A DNA stretch of 8,974 nucleotides, taken from positions 1 to 8,974 of the forward strand of contig JAJXVI010000064.1 in assembly GCA_021782195.1 (NCBI GenBank), in the 5' to 3' direction. Source of the DNA: a bacterium (lineage in GTDB: Bacteria; Vulcanimicrobiota; Xenobia; RGZZ01). A program made the translations under genes and the position numbers. The stretch's first letter is position 1. Each line of letters starts with the position of its first letter. The notes under the pieces were generated by a model. It did no database searches. It was not told the origin of the DNA and was given only the letters and a program-made list of their open reading frames with translations. This document shows positions 1 to 8,576 of the stretch, one piece after another.

Positions 1-460
1 TCAACGTGCGTTCGACTTCCAACAGCAGTCGCCCGATGACCCGAGGGGCCGCTTCGACGTGTCCCGCGATGTCCCTCTGGGCTGTGTCGAACTGTCCCAG
101 GCGCAGGTGAACGGCTCCCCGCAGCGCGCGAACCAGCAGGTTCTGCGGTTCCATCTTGAGCGCGCGAGAGATGAGGGCCAGCCCCTTTTCACAGTCGTCG
201 AGGTCGGTGCAGGCCAGCGCCGCGGCGACCGGCCACGCAGGATTGCGGGTCTGCTCCGGGGCGCCTTCCAGCACGGCGAGTGCCGCAGCGGGGTCGTCGT
301 TGTCGAGGAGCACGAGCGCGGCCTGAATGCGCACGCGTTCGTCCTCGGGGCAGGCTTCCAACGCCACGCGGGCCTGCGCACGGGCGTTCTCCGGCTCCGC
401 GCGGGCCGTCAATTGCCAGGCTTTTTGAATGGCCTTCCAGGCCTGGCGATGCGAGAGCAT
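1..460 (-). CDS. TPR-repeat protein (partial, C-terminus beyond left edge)
   Basis: The first 153 residues are visible and the frame is still open at the left edge. The protein starts MLSHRQAW and is rich in Ala, Leu and Glu, with helix-turn-helix periodicity. Residues about 92-138 look like a tetratricopeptide repeat: an ALISRALKMEPQN helix end, then a GAVHLRLGQFDTA segment. Residues about 25-66 look like degenerate earlier repeats (ARVALEACPEDERV, DPAAALAVLEGAP). TPR proteins are scaffolds for protein-protein contacts, and the partner here cannot be read. No signal peptide is visible, so it is probably cytoplasmic. The ATG at 460 is preceded by a perfect AGGAGGT seven bases upstream, so it is well translated on its own account. 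It lies 84 bases downstream of the RqcH-family gene on the same strand and may be its co-transcribed neighbour. The TPR call is fairly sure; the role is unknown. Confidence 0.8.
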   Translation of the reverse strand, partial: MLSHRQAWKAIQKAWQLTARAEPENARAQARVALEACPEDERVRIQAALVLLDNDDPAAALAVLEGAPEQTRNPAWPVAAALACTDLDDCEKGLALISRALKMEPQNLLVRALRGAVHLRLGQFDTAQRDIAGHVEAAPRVIGRLLLEVERTL

Positions 461-466
461 GCCTTT

Positions 467-473
467 ACCTCCT
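467..473 (-). promoter_or_regulatory. Shine-Dalgarno site of the TPR gene
   Basis: AGGAGGT on the minus strand, six bases (461-466) before the ATG at 458-460. It fixes the start of the TPR gene and rejects the longer competing frames in the same stretch. Confidence 0.8.
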
Positions 474-544
474 GCCAGGGATGACAGCCACGTACGGCTG
501 CGCTGTGCCACGAACCCGACGCGTCTTGGAGCGTGGCGCGTGTT

Positions 545-2524
545 TCACGACGCGTCGCCTGACTCCGATGGACTCACAATGATGGTGCGTTCGTGGGTGT
601 ACGTGACATAACCCGCCGGGGTGTTCGGCGGCTTCTTGACGTAGCGCACGCGGGTGCAGTCGACGGCGACTCGTGTGTCGTTTGCGGCCCGACTGAACGT
701 GGCGGCCAGTTGCGCCGCTGCTCGCAGCACGTGCTCCGGCGGGGGCGCGGCCCCCGTGGAACGCACGATCACGTGCGCTCCGGGGATCTGGCGTGCGTGC
801 AGCCAGAAGTCGTCGGGCCGCGCCGTGTGCAGCGTTAGTGCGTCGTTCTGGCGCGGATTGCGGCCGACCCTGACGTCGTGGCCATCAATTTCGTAGCGGC
901 GAGGAGAGGACGCCGCGCCTCGTGACGAGCGGCGAGGAGGCGGCCCGGCGAGGAGACGGGCCTCGTGCATCTCGTGCTCGATCTCGCGCAGGTCGTCGCG
1001 CTCGACCGCAGTCTCGACGGCGGCCAGCATCCCGTCGAGCCACTCGATCTCACGGAGGGTGCGCTCCACGGCTGCACCGATTGCCTCCCGTCCTCGCTTC
1101 AGGCGCTTGTAGCGCGCATAGCAGGCCTGCGCGTTTTCTCCCGCGGAGAGGTCCGCATCGAGGGCAATGTCGATTTCGGGGGCGTCTTCCTGGCTGTAGT
1201 CGACGACCCGGACCGACTTCGCGCGCGGTGAAATCGCGTGCAGCGACGCCGTGAGCAGATCGCCACGGTGACGCCATACGTCCGCGTGCGTGGTGGTTTC
1301 GAGGTCATTTTGCTGTGCCTCGAGGCGCCTGCGGACGCGCGCGTGCTGGCGATCAAGGGTGGAGGCGAGCAGATGGCGCAGATCCGCCAGGCCTGCCTGG
1401 CCGCTGGCTTCGGCGTGGGCGCGTTCGAGAAGACGGCTCATGTCGGCACGGTGGGCAGGATGGGCGGGGTCGGGCGTTGCTTCCTCAACGGGGTTGGGCG
1501 CAGCGTCGACAGACGGCGGGTGGCCGGCGGACGACGCGATGGAACGGAACGGGAAGGGGAGCACGAGCAGTCCGCCATCGGGGCGTCGCACGAGTTGCGG
1601 CGAAAGCAGTCCTTCGCGCAGGCGGCGCCAGAATGCGTCCCAGGCGAGTGCGAGCGCGAGCGAGGGACCGTGGGGTGCGGCGCCGTCGGTCTTCTCGCCG
1701 GGTCCGGGGACGGGCAGCGGACGCCTCGGATCGAGGCCGGCCCGGGTTGCGATCTCGCGTGCGTGCAGCATGGCAAGTCCGAAGGCTACGTGCGTCAGCG
1801 CGCGCTCCAGCGCGACGGGCTCTGGCAGGACGCTCAGGGCGCACACCACGTCGTCTCCGCGGAGATCGATGGCGTGCGGGAGGGGCGATGGTTCAACGCG
1901 GAACGGTGTCCCCTTTCGCGCGTGGTGACGCATGTCGCCGAGCACGAGGCCCAGTTCCCCGCTCAGCGAGGTCGCTCGCTCGGCTGCGGAAAGGCACGGT
2001 TCGCCGGCGTCCCGGAGGGGCACGACGGGCACGACGGGCACGTGATCGAGCAGCAGGACCGTGCGCGAGGTCGGGAGCAGTTGTACGACGAGTCGCGTGC
2101 GGGTCGGTTGATCGGCGGTGCCGGGCCTTCCGCCCCGCGTGAGATCGAACACCGTGACGCGTTCGAGCCCCGCGGTCTGCACGGCCGTGATGCGTGCGCC
2201 TTCCAGATGCTTGCGCAGTTGCATGCAGAAGGCGGATGGCGTCTCGGCGCTGCCATACGGGTCACGTGCGAGATGCAGCCGGGGCGAGCGGGGCTCCACG
2301 CTGACGAGAAAGCGCATTTCGGGGCCGTCGTCGGGGGCGCTGGCGTCGACCCCGGTGTCAGTGGCTTCCCCGTCGGTGACGGTGCGCGCGGCGCCGCGGA
2401 ACACCGTGAAGAGGAGCTGATCCGGTCCGAGTTGCACGATTCTCCGGATCTTTCCGCCGACGAGCGCGCGCGCCATCTCGCGCACGGTCGCGTACATGGT
2501 GACCGCGTCAAAACGTGTGGTCAC
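545..2524 (-). CDS. rqcH: NFACT-family ribosome quality control protein (RqcH/Rqc2/NEMF-like)
   Basis: The protein has 659 residues when started at GTG 2524. Known family role: RqcH/Rqc2/NEMF binds obstructed 50S/60S-peptidyl-tRNA complexes and recruits tRNA for C-terminal tailing; older annotations call it fibronectin-binding protein. Residues 1-240 are the NFACT-N domain, with a conserved FD near the N-terminus (5-6), LVGGKI (21-26) and FCMQLRKHLEGA (99-110). A helix-hairpin-helix-like part (about 240-265) and a long helical, probably coiled-coil region (about 365-525) follow, including the conserved GENAQACYARYKRLK (462-476). NFACT-R is at 543-650, with VGRNPRQND (553-561) and DDFWLHARQIPGAH (571-584). 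A proline- and acid-rich low-complexity insert lies at about 330-360. The GTG has no clear SD, but an ATG at 2497 would remove the FD motif. The gene follows the Memo gene by 73 bases. The position matching the catalytic Asp-Arg pair reads Glu-Arg (121-122). Confidence 0.9.
   Translation of the reverse strand: MTTRFDAVTMYATVREMARALVGGKIRRIVQLGPDQLLFTVFRGAARTVTDGEATDTGVDASAPDDGPEMRFLVSVEPRSPRLHLARDPYGSAETPSAFCMQLRKHLEGARITAVQTAGLERVTVFDLTRGGRPGTADQPTRTRLVVQLLPTSRTVLLLDHVPVVPVVPLRDAGEPCLSAAERATSLSGELGLVLGDMRHHARKGTPFRVEPSPLPHAIDLRGDDVVCALSVLPEPVALERALTHVAFGLAMLHAREIATRAGLDPRRPLPVPGPGEKTDGAAPHGPSLALALAWDAFWRRLREGLLSPQLVRRPDGGLLVLPFPFRSIASSAGHPPSVDAAPNPVEEATPDPAHPAHRADMSRLLERAHAEASGQAGLADLRHLLASTLDRQHARVRRRLEAQQNDLETTTHADVWRHRGDLLTASLHAISPRAKSVRVVDYSQEDAPEIDIALDADLSAGENAQACYARYKRLKRGREAIGAAVERTLREIEWLDGMLAAVETAVERDDLREIEHEMHEARLLAGPPPRRSSRGAASSPRRYEIDGHDVRVGRNPRQNDALTLHTARPDDFWLHARQIPGAHVIVRSTGAAPPPEHVLRAAAQLAATFSRAANDTRVAVDCTRVRYVKKPPNTPAGYVTYTHERTIIVSPSESGDAS
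2018..2044. repeat. 9-bp in-frame tandem repeat inside rqcH
   Basis: GGGCACGAC occurs twice in tandem (2018-2026, 2027-2035), followed by a third copy with two changes (2036-2044). On the coding strand it gives the Val-Pro-Val run at residues 161-169 of the NFACT protein. It is short, and in-frame gain or loss would only change a loop. Confidence 0.7.
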
Positions 2525-2597
2525 GTCGATGCAGGGGGAGCGGCGCAGCGCGCGTGCGCTCGGCGTGGCACGGCTGCAGCGTTCGACGCGCGCGCCT

Positions 2598-3851
2598 TCA
2601 CGCGAGCGCCGTTTCCGGCCCGTAGTAGGCTGCGCTGGCGATGGTGACGGTGCGGAAACCTTTCGGGTCGACGCACTGTTTGTAGGCAAGGAGTTTTCCA
2701 CGCTCTGCCCTGAGCACGGCCAGCATGGCGTAGATAGGGGCGAGGCCGCAGATCCGGTGGCAGTCGCCGTTGCCCTGGATGGCGCGGAAGAAGCCTTCGG
2801 CGTCTCGGTTCACCGCCAGTTCCAGGTTGTGCCGGTCGGCTTTCCCGACAGTTTCCATCGCGCTCGCGTCGGGGGGGGTATCGTCCCCGAAGCCCGTGCC
2901 GACGTGGGCGAGGTCGGCGGCCGCAATCAACACCACGCGTTTGCCGCAGGCGTCGATGGTTTCTCGCAGGGCTTGCAGGAACCCGGCAATCTCGGCCTCC
3001 TGGGCGGGGGAGGTACCGTCGAGGACCTGGCCTCCCAGCGACCCACAAAGGATGGGAACGATGCGGGCGCGCTCACCCAGCAGGTGGCGGAGCCAGACCG
3101 TCTGCAGTTCGATCGAGTGTTCGCTGCGGTGCACGAGGAAGTCGTTTTCCAGGCAACGTCCCGCCTTTTCCTCGAGCAGATCGATGAACGCGGTGTCGGT
3201 GTGGACCGGACCGAACGGCGTCGCAAAGTGCTTGCGCGTCACGGAGAAGACAGTGGACAGAGGGGTATGGCTCGTGCCGAGCACCACGTACACGTCGGCC
3301 GCATCGCGCGCGATCTCGCGGTAGGCCCAGGCATAGGTCGGCCCGCCGCGGTCGTAGTCGATGTGCGGCGCGATAATTGCGCGCAGTCCCGACCGGGGCG
3401 TGGGGCAGGTCGGGGACGGGCCAGGTCCGTCGGGGTGGGTAAAGTATCCCGAGAGTGCGCAGTCCAGCCGGTCCGGGTCCGCTTCATATCCGCCGCCGAG
3501 GTGCGTCGGTGTGCGCAGGGGCGATGCCGTCCATTCGCGCTCGAGTTCGGCCAGGGTATCACGGAAGCGCCGGCTGTCGAGCATCAGGCTTTCGTCGAGG
3601 TCGCTCAGCAGTTGTTCAAGGTCCGGGGTGGGCAGGATCTGCCCGGTGCGGCGCAGGAACTCGACCTGGATGTCCTGTGGCGTGCGTTCACCGTTCAAGA
3701 GACTCAGAATGAAGCCGGCGGCCGGGGGCACTCCGATGACGCGGGTGCTGATGTTCATCGGGTCACGCAGGCATACGACCCTGCCTCCTCCGGCGTCAAT
3801 CGGGAACGCCTCGAGCTGACGCAGGCGCGGCTTCTCTGCTGCCTCACTCAC
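2598..3851 (-). CDS. amrB: Memo-family protein (AmmeMemoRadiSam system protein B) with N-terminal PqqD-like domain
   Basis: The protein has 417 residues; Memo alone is about 260-300. The C-terminal Memo domain (about 155-415) has the fold of LigB-type non-haem iron dioxygenases. Its metal-site residues are visible: His163 in APHIDY, His195 in GTSH, Asp313 and His316 in ADLAH, and Cys368 in ICG; these match human MEMO1 His49, His81, Asp189, His192 and Cys244. The conserved EHSIELQ is at 244-250. The biochemical role of bacterial Memo is not settled; it is often linked with an AMMECR1 protein and a radical SAM protein, neither of which is in this window. Residues about 35-100 form an extra domain (PPAAGFILSLLNGERTPQDI, then a helical LEQLLSDLDESLML) resembling the PqqD-like winged helix. 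The start is GTG at 3851 with GGAGGT nine bases upstream; its GTGA overlaps the kinase stop codon, indicating translational coupling. Confidence 0.9.
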   Translation of the reverse strand: MSEAAEKPRLRQLEAFPIDAGGGRVVCLRDPMNISTRVIGVPPAAGFILSLLNGERTPQDIQVEFLRRTGQILPTPDLEQLLSDLDESLMLDSRRFRDTLAELEREWTASPLRTPTHLGGGYEADPDRLDCALSGYFTHPDGPGPSPTCPTPRSGLRAIIAPHIDYDRGGPTYAWAYREIARDAADVYVVLGTSHTPLSTVFSVTRKHFATPFGPVHTDTAFIDLLEEKAGRCLENDFLVHRSEHSIELQTVWLRHLLGERARIVPILCGSLGGQVLDGTSPAQEAEIAGFLQALRETIDACGKRVVLIAAADLAHVGTGFGDDTPPDASAMETVGKADRHNLELAVNRDAEGFFRAIQGNGDCHRICGLAPIYAMLAVLRAERGKLLAYKQCVDPKGFRTVTIASAAYYGPETALA

Positions 3852-4887
3852 GGTGCGTGCACCTCCACGGTGTGGGTTGTCTCGATATGGAGTCCGTGTC
3901 GGCGGATGTGGCAGGGAAGCGGTTGCGCGCCCTCTGCGCGGAGGGCTTTGCGCACCTGCTCCGCGGAAGATGGGGGGGCCAGGGTGAACAGGCATCCTCC
4001 GCCTCCTGCGCCGCAGATCTTGCTGGCGTATGCGCCGGCACGTCGTGCTGACGCAACCATGCGGTCGATCTCCGGCGTGCTGACCCCTTCCGCCAGTTCC
4101 TTGCGGTGGCGCCATTCCTCGTCAAGAACCTCCGCGATTGCCTGGATGTCTCCACGGCTCACGGCCTCGCGCATTGCGTGCGCGGTTTCGCGAATGGCGC
4201 CGAGACGTTCGACCGTGTCGCCTTCACGGTCGATGTAGCGCTTCATCATGTTCCAGTTGTTGGTGCCGGAGAAGTGCGACACGCCCGTAAAGGAGAGCAC
4301 GATGTGGGAATCGAGAACGGAGAGGAAGTCGTTTGCAGGCTCGATGGCTTCGTGGCGATTGCCCCGAAGTTCGAACCAGATGGCGCTCAGTCCGCCATAC
4401 ATGGCGGCAAAATAGTCCTGCTTGCCGGTCGGGATGGCGAGGTTCTGGGCTTCCAGGTTTGCACCCCAGTCGATGAGGTGGGGAATGGAAGGGGGCTCGG
4501 CTTCGAGTCGCGAGAGGGCCCCGAACATCGCCATGAGCAGGGCGGAAGATGCGCCGAGGCCCGAACCGCGGGGGGCGTCGTTGCGGGTGCGAAGGGTCAG
4601 TCCCGTGGACGGTTCGAAGAAGACCACGGCGCGCGCGAGCAGGTCAAGTGGCCCGCCGAAGGGAGGGGCACTCTTCAATGCCGACAGGCTCTCGTATTCC
4701 CTGGTCAGACCGAGATCGTGCGAGGTGAGAACGATGCGTTTGTCCTCGCGGGTTTCGAGCTCGACCCGGCTCTCAAGGTCGATTCCGAGGTTGACGGTCA
4801 TCCCCCCGTTCTCGAAGATATAAAGGGGATGGATGTCAAGCGTGCCGCCGGCAAGATCGATGCGGTTGGGCGTCGTGGCCGTTATCT

Positions 4888-4891
<4 letters not shown>
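3848..4891 (-). CDS. GHMP-family kinase (COG2605, HddA/galactokinase/mevalonate kinase-like)
   Basis: The protein has 347 residues, normal for the family, which transfers the ATP gamma-phosphate to a small-molecule hydroxyl. All three GHMP motifs are present: motif 1 PNRIDLAGGTLDI (8-20), the ATP-binding motif 2 PRGSGLGASSALL (107-119) and the C-terminal glycine loop KICGAGGGGC (291-300). GKQDYFAAMYGGL (156-168) is typical of the subgroup that includes D-glycero-D-manno-heptose 7-phosphate kinase and sugar kinases. The substrate cannot be read from sequence. The ATG at 4891 overlaps the dehydrogenase stop in ATGA, and the gene's own stop overlaps the Memo start in GTGA, so three proteins are made in step. 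No heptose or nucleotide-sugar genes lie beside it, so a lipopolysaccharide role is not supported by context. It appears cytoplasmic. Confidence 0.9.
3861..3866 (-). promoter_or_regulatory. Shine-Dalgarno site deciding the GTG start of the Memo gene
   Basis: GGAGGT lies within the last codons of the GHMP kinase gene, nine bases before GTG 3851. With the GTGA stop/start overlap it supports the short form of the Memo protein over a longer frame reaching 4115, whose extra residues are arginine/proline-rich shadow translation. Confidence 0.7.
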
Positions 4892-5778
<887 letters not shown>

Positions 5779-5895
5779 GGGAGGGCCTTTCGAGGGGGTG
5801 GAATCAGTTGCGGCGTCTTCGTCCGGACGGGGCGCAGATCCTGTCGGTGACCTGTCCCGGGGACGATGTCCCGGATGGCAGGCGGCCGCGCCGCA

Positions 5896-6651
5896 TCAGT
5901 TTCCCTCGCCTGTGCGTTCGATCAGGTACTGTGCAATCTGCTTGCGGGTGTCGGCCAGGAGGGACTGGAACGACACGCCGACGCTGTATCGAAACTCTGC
6001 CGACCGGGTGGAGGGGCTTACGCGAACCACCACGCCCTGGGCCTGCAGTGGATGAGCGGACCCTGGCAGCGTGATCTCCACCATCTGCTGCACGGGCGGC
6101 CCGAAGTTTGTCAGCAACTGGCAACCCTCCACGCTCAGATCGACCATGCGACACGCGCGCGGTTCGTCGGTACGCACCCCCTTGCCGCCCGTGGCGAGAA
6201 AGACCTGACGGATCTCGCCCGTCACGTTCACTTCCACGCGCGCCTGTCGCCGACGGGCCTGTTCGGTGGAGGTGGATGCGCGAGGGAGCGACGCGGGACG
6301 CGCGACGCGGAGCAGCGGTTGGGGACCGTCCTGGACGGTCACGACCTGACTGTCGAATCCTGCCAGTGTGGTGGTTTCCCCTGTCACGTAGAGGGTCATC
6401 GGGGGATCGGGCGGACGGCGATGGTTCCAGTTGTCGGGCAGCAGCAGATAGAGATGGTTGTCGTCGCCTTTGAGGGTGCGGGTCGTCCAGACCTGCGGGG
6501 AACCTTCTCGGGAAGGCTGTACGAGGCGCACTTCCAGGTCGAGAAACTCGAATCCGTTGTGGCTTGTCAATTCCGGCGCCGTGGCAGAAGCATCCGCCGC
6601 CGCGCCGGAAGAGGCGGCTTTGTTCGGGAACAGCCGCTTGAACACGTTCAC
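5896..6651 (-). CDS. PilZ-domain protein, probable c-di-GMP effector
   Basis: The protein has 251 residues. The C-terminal part (about 130-245) is a PilZ domain, which binds cyclic di-GMP. Both ligand motifs are intact: an RxxxR pair (Arg134 and Arg138, within RRRQAR) and DxSxxG (Asp171, Ser173, Gly176, in DLSVEGC). The N-terminal part (about 30-125) is beta-rich, with a TLYVTGE strand and a VVTVQDG strand; this resembles the YcgR-like N-terminal domain in layout, though I cannot name it firmly. A linker at 10-28 is Ala/Ser-rich. No membrane segment is visible. The start is GTG at 6651, sharing GTGA with the thiolase stop; there is no separately spaced SD, so translation probably depends on the upstream gene. 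The coupling to an acyl-CoA enzyme is unusual for a motility or exopolysaccharide regulator. The downstream target is unknown. Confidence 0.9.
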   Translation of the reverse strand: MNVFKRLFPNKAASSGAAADASATAPELTSHNGFEFLDLEVRLVQPSREGSPQVWTTRTLKGDDNHLYLLLPDNWNHRRPPDPPMTLYVTGETTTLAGFDSQVVTVQDGPQPLLRVARPASLPRASTSTEQARRRQARVEVNVTGEIRQVFLATGGKGVRTDEPRACRMVDLSVEGCQLLTNFGPPVQQMVEITLPGSAHPLQAQGVVVRVSPSTRSAEFRYSVGVSFQSLLADTRKQIAQYLIERTGEGN

Positions 6652-7922
6652 TCCGTGAGCATCTCCACCGCCAGGGCAACGCCATTTCCGCCGCCCAGGC
6701 AGAGTGTGGCAAGCCCCTGCTGACCCCCTCGCTCCTGCAGGGCGTGAAGCAGGGTGACCAGGATTCGGGCGCCGCTGGCGCCGATGGGGTGGCCGAGGGC
6801 GACCGCTCCGCCGTTGACGTTGACCTTTGAGGGGGGCAGACCGAGTTCGCGCATGACCGCAATGCTCTGAACCGAGAATGCCTCGTTTACCTCGATGGCG
6901 TCAAAGGCGTCGAGATTGAGGTCCGGGTTTCGTTTCAGCAGTCCGCGTACAGCCGGAATCGGGGTGAGCATCACCCACGCGGGGTCAAGGCCGGCGGTGA
7001 ACCAGTCACGAACGCGTGCAAGGGGGCGAAGCCCCAGCTCCTCGGCGCGCTCCGCCGACATGATGACGAGTGCCGCGGCGCCATCGTTGACGCCCGGCGC
7101 GTTGCCGGCGGTCACCGTGCCGTCTTTCTGGAAGGCCGGCTGGAGTTTTGCGAGTGCCTCGAGGGTCGTGTCGGCGCGTGGACCCTCATCGGTGTCGACC
7201 ATCGTGACCTGGCCTTTGCGTCCGGGAATGGGAACCGGCACGATCTCGTTCTTGAAACGACCTGCGGCCGCGGCCTCTATCGCCTTACGATGTGAGTCGA
7301 GGGCGTATTGGTCCTGTTCTTGCCGTGTGATGCCGTACCTGCTTGCAACAAGTTCGCCCGTGACGCCCATGTGGAAGTCGTGGCGCGCGCACCACAGGCC
7401 GTCGTTGATCATCGCGTCAACGAGTTTCCCGTTGCCCAGGCGATAGCCGCTGCGCGCTTCGGTCAACAGGTACGGGGTACGGCTCATGCTCTCCATGCCG
7501 CCCACCACCGCGCAGTCGATGTCGCCGCACATGATGGCCTGGCAGGCCAGCACGACCGACTTCAACCCGGAAGCGCAGACCTTGTTGATGGTCAGGGCGC
7601 CGACGTGGAGCGGCAGGCTTGCACCAAGCAGGGCCTGACGGGCCGGATTCTGTCCGACTCCGGCAGACACGACGTTCCCCAGGATCACCTCGTTGACTTC
7701 TTCAGGGTCGATACCGGCGCGTCTGACCGCTTCGCGAATGGCGTGTGAAGCCAGGGTGGGTGCGGGGACCGACGAGAGTGCGCCCATGAATCTTCCGATC
7801 GGCGTGCGCACCGCGCTCAAGATGACCGGATCCGGGCGCTGGGGACGTCGACGGCGGGCCTTCACCTGCGGATCCAGGGCCGGTTCACCGTACGGGGATT
7901 CCTGCGTCAAAGTAACCGTCAT
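6648..7922 (-). CDS. atoB: Acetyl-CoA C-acetyltransferase (thiolase)
   Basis: The protein has 424 residues. It condenses two acetyl-CoA to acetoacetyl-CoA or runs the reverse thiolysis. Catalytic residues are all present: nucleophile Cys116 in [11 protein letters not shown] (113-123), NEAF (346-349), His378 in [16 protein letters not shown], and Cys408 in CLGGGNG. Biosynthetic-type markers such as HMGVTGE (184-190) are seen. The conserved family start ([11 protein letters not shown]) begins only at residue 33, so there is an N-terminal extension of about 30 residues carrying an Arg-rich stretch (KARRRRPQR, 21-29) compared with the usual 390-395 residue enzyme. ATG 7922 is supported by TAAGGAG 11 bases upstream; an internal GTG at residue 20 is an alternative. 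The gene lies 64 bases after the biotin carrier gene and overlaps the PilZ gene by four bases. With the dehydrogenase it points to C4 acyl-CoA, polyhydroxybutyrate or fatty-acid metabolism. Confidence 0.95.
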   Translation of the reverse strand: MTVTLTQESPYGEPALDPQVKARRRRPQRPDPVILSAVRTPIGRFMGALSSVPAPTLASHAIREAVRRAGIDPEEVNEVILGNVVSAGVGQNPARQALLGASLPLHVGALTINKVCASGLKSVVLACQAIMCGDIDCAVVGGMESMSRTPYLLTEARSGYRLGNGKLVDAMINDGLWCARHDFHMGVTGELVASRYGITRQEQDQYALDSHRKAIEAAAAGRFKNEIVPVPIPGRKGQVTMVDTDEGPRADTTLEALAKLQPAFQKDGTVTAGNAPGVNDGAAALVIMSAERAEELGLRPLARVRDWFTAGLDPAWVMLTPIPAVRGLLKRNPDLNLDAFDAIEVNEAFSVQSIAVMRELGLPPSKVNVNGGAVALGHPIGASGARILVTLLHALQERGGQQGLATLCLGGGNGVALAVEMLTE

Positions 7923-7953
7923 GTGGATATCAACTCCTTATGGGTTCGTCGAA

Positions 7954-7968
7954 GGCCGTTCGGCGGCC
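7954..7968 (-). other. Short GC hairpin between biotin carrier and thiolase genes
   Basis: GGCCG and CGGCC form a perfect 5-base stem around a 5-base loop, in the 64-base gap. There is no following T-run on the minus strand, so it is not a standard terminator. It could stabilise or trim the mRNA. In DNA this GC-rich, chance formation is also possible. Confidence 0.25.
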
Positions 7969-7986
7969 GGGATGCGTGTCGGACGG

Positions 7987-8508
7987 TCATCCCGGGGCAG
8001 CGTCTGCCTCGAAGGGCGTGATGGTGTACAGGGGCGCGCCGGGAGAAACCGTGGCGCCCAGCGTGACGTTCACGACCTCGAGGCGACCGGTCACTGGAGC
8101 GGTGACTTCGTTTTCCATCTTCATGGCCTCAAGGACCAGGACGACGTCACCCTTCTTGACCGGCTCGCCCGCGGCGTGCAGAATCTTGACGACCTGACCG
8201 TTCATGGGGGCGCACACTTCTCCATTGGAGCGTGCACTCCGGTCGCTGCGCCGAGAACCGTTACGCTGTTTCTTGCGAGGGTCTTCCACGAGGATGGGAA
8301 ACGTCTGTCCTGCGATCGTGACTGTTGCGGGTTGGCCGTTCTCGTTGCGACTGACTGCAAAACGGATCGAGCGCCCGTTTTGCAGGAGATGGCCGTCGAC
8401 AACGTCGCACACCATATCCGTTCCGTCGATGGTCACACGATTCGGGCCGGTCTTCTCGACTTCGAACCAGCGATCGCACACTCCGATTCGATATTTCATG
8501 GCAGCCAT
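7987..8508 (-). CDS. Biotin/lipoyl-binding carrier protein (acyl-CoA carboxylase BCCP subunit type)
   Basis: The protein has 173 residues. It carries covalently bound biotin, moving a carboxyl group between a biotin carboxylase and a carboxyltransferase. The biotinyl domain covers about 96-166, with the modified Lys130 in EAMKMENE (127-134) and the usual lead-in APMNGQVVKI (100-109). The N-terminal half (5-75) is a beta-rich region of the kind found in stand-alone carriers of acetyl/propionyl-CoA carboxylases and sodium-pumping decarboxylases. A basic, Ser/Arg-rich linker (about 77-95) joins the two. Two ATGs are possible, 8508 and 8499 (MKYRIG); neither has a clear SD, and family members often begin near the second. 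No biotin carboxylase or carboxyltransferase gene lies in the window. It is the first gene of the minus-strand run, beside the divergent region. Confidence 0.92.
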   Translation of the reverse strand: MAAMKYRIGVCDRWFEVEKTGPNRVTIDGTDMVCDVVDGHLLQNGRSIRFAVSRNENGQPATVTIAGQTFPILVEDPRKKQRNGSRRSDRSARSNGEVCAPMNGQVVKILHAAGEPVKKGDVVLVLEAMKMENEVTAPVTGRLEVVNVTLGATVSPGAPLYTITPFEADAAPG

Positions 8509-8576
8509 GTTAACCGTTGCAGACGGCTTGTCCTGTGTCGGCGGGCGCGATCATGGGGGACGCCTTTGCGAACCCT

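Noticed and set aside
1..381. Minus-strand frame closing with a stop at positions 1-3
   Set aside because: It is Arg/Pro/Ser-rich and out of frame with the TPR protein, which has the strong SD and good codon use.
517..557. Two copies of CGACGCGTC between the RqcH-family and TPR genes, possible hairpin terminator
   Set aside because: Each copy is self-palindromic, the loop between them is long and there is no T-run; a chance GC-rich pair is as likely.
545..2524. Annotation as a fibronectin-binding adhesin
   Set aside because: That is the historical name of the NFACT-N domain; no signal peptide or surface anchor is present, and the NFACT-R domain fits ribosome quality control.
1238..2647. Plus-strand open frame of 469 codons antisense to the RqcH-family gene
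   Set aside because: It is a mirror of a GC-rich coding frame: low-complexity Gly/Arg/Ala/His composition, no recognisable domain, while the minus strand has a full NFACT protein.
2496..4238. Plus-strand open frame of 580 codons antisense to the Memo and kinase genes
   Set aside because: It crosses three genes with clear motifs on the other strand and shows no family features; it is explained by GC bias.
5854..5874. GTCCCGG direct repeat and GGGAC-GAT-GTCCC hairpin after the PilZ gene
   Set aside because: The stem is only five bases and no T-run follows on the minus strand; not enough for a terminator or operator call.
5804..6862. Minus-strand open frame of 352 codons overlapping PilZ and thiolase in another frame
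   Set aside because: Arg/Pro/Ser-rich shadow translation; both overlapped genes have intact catalytic or ligand motifs.
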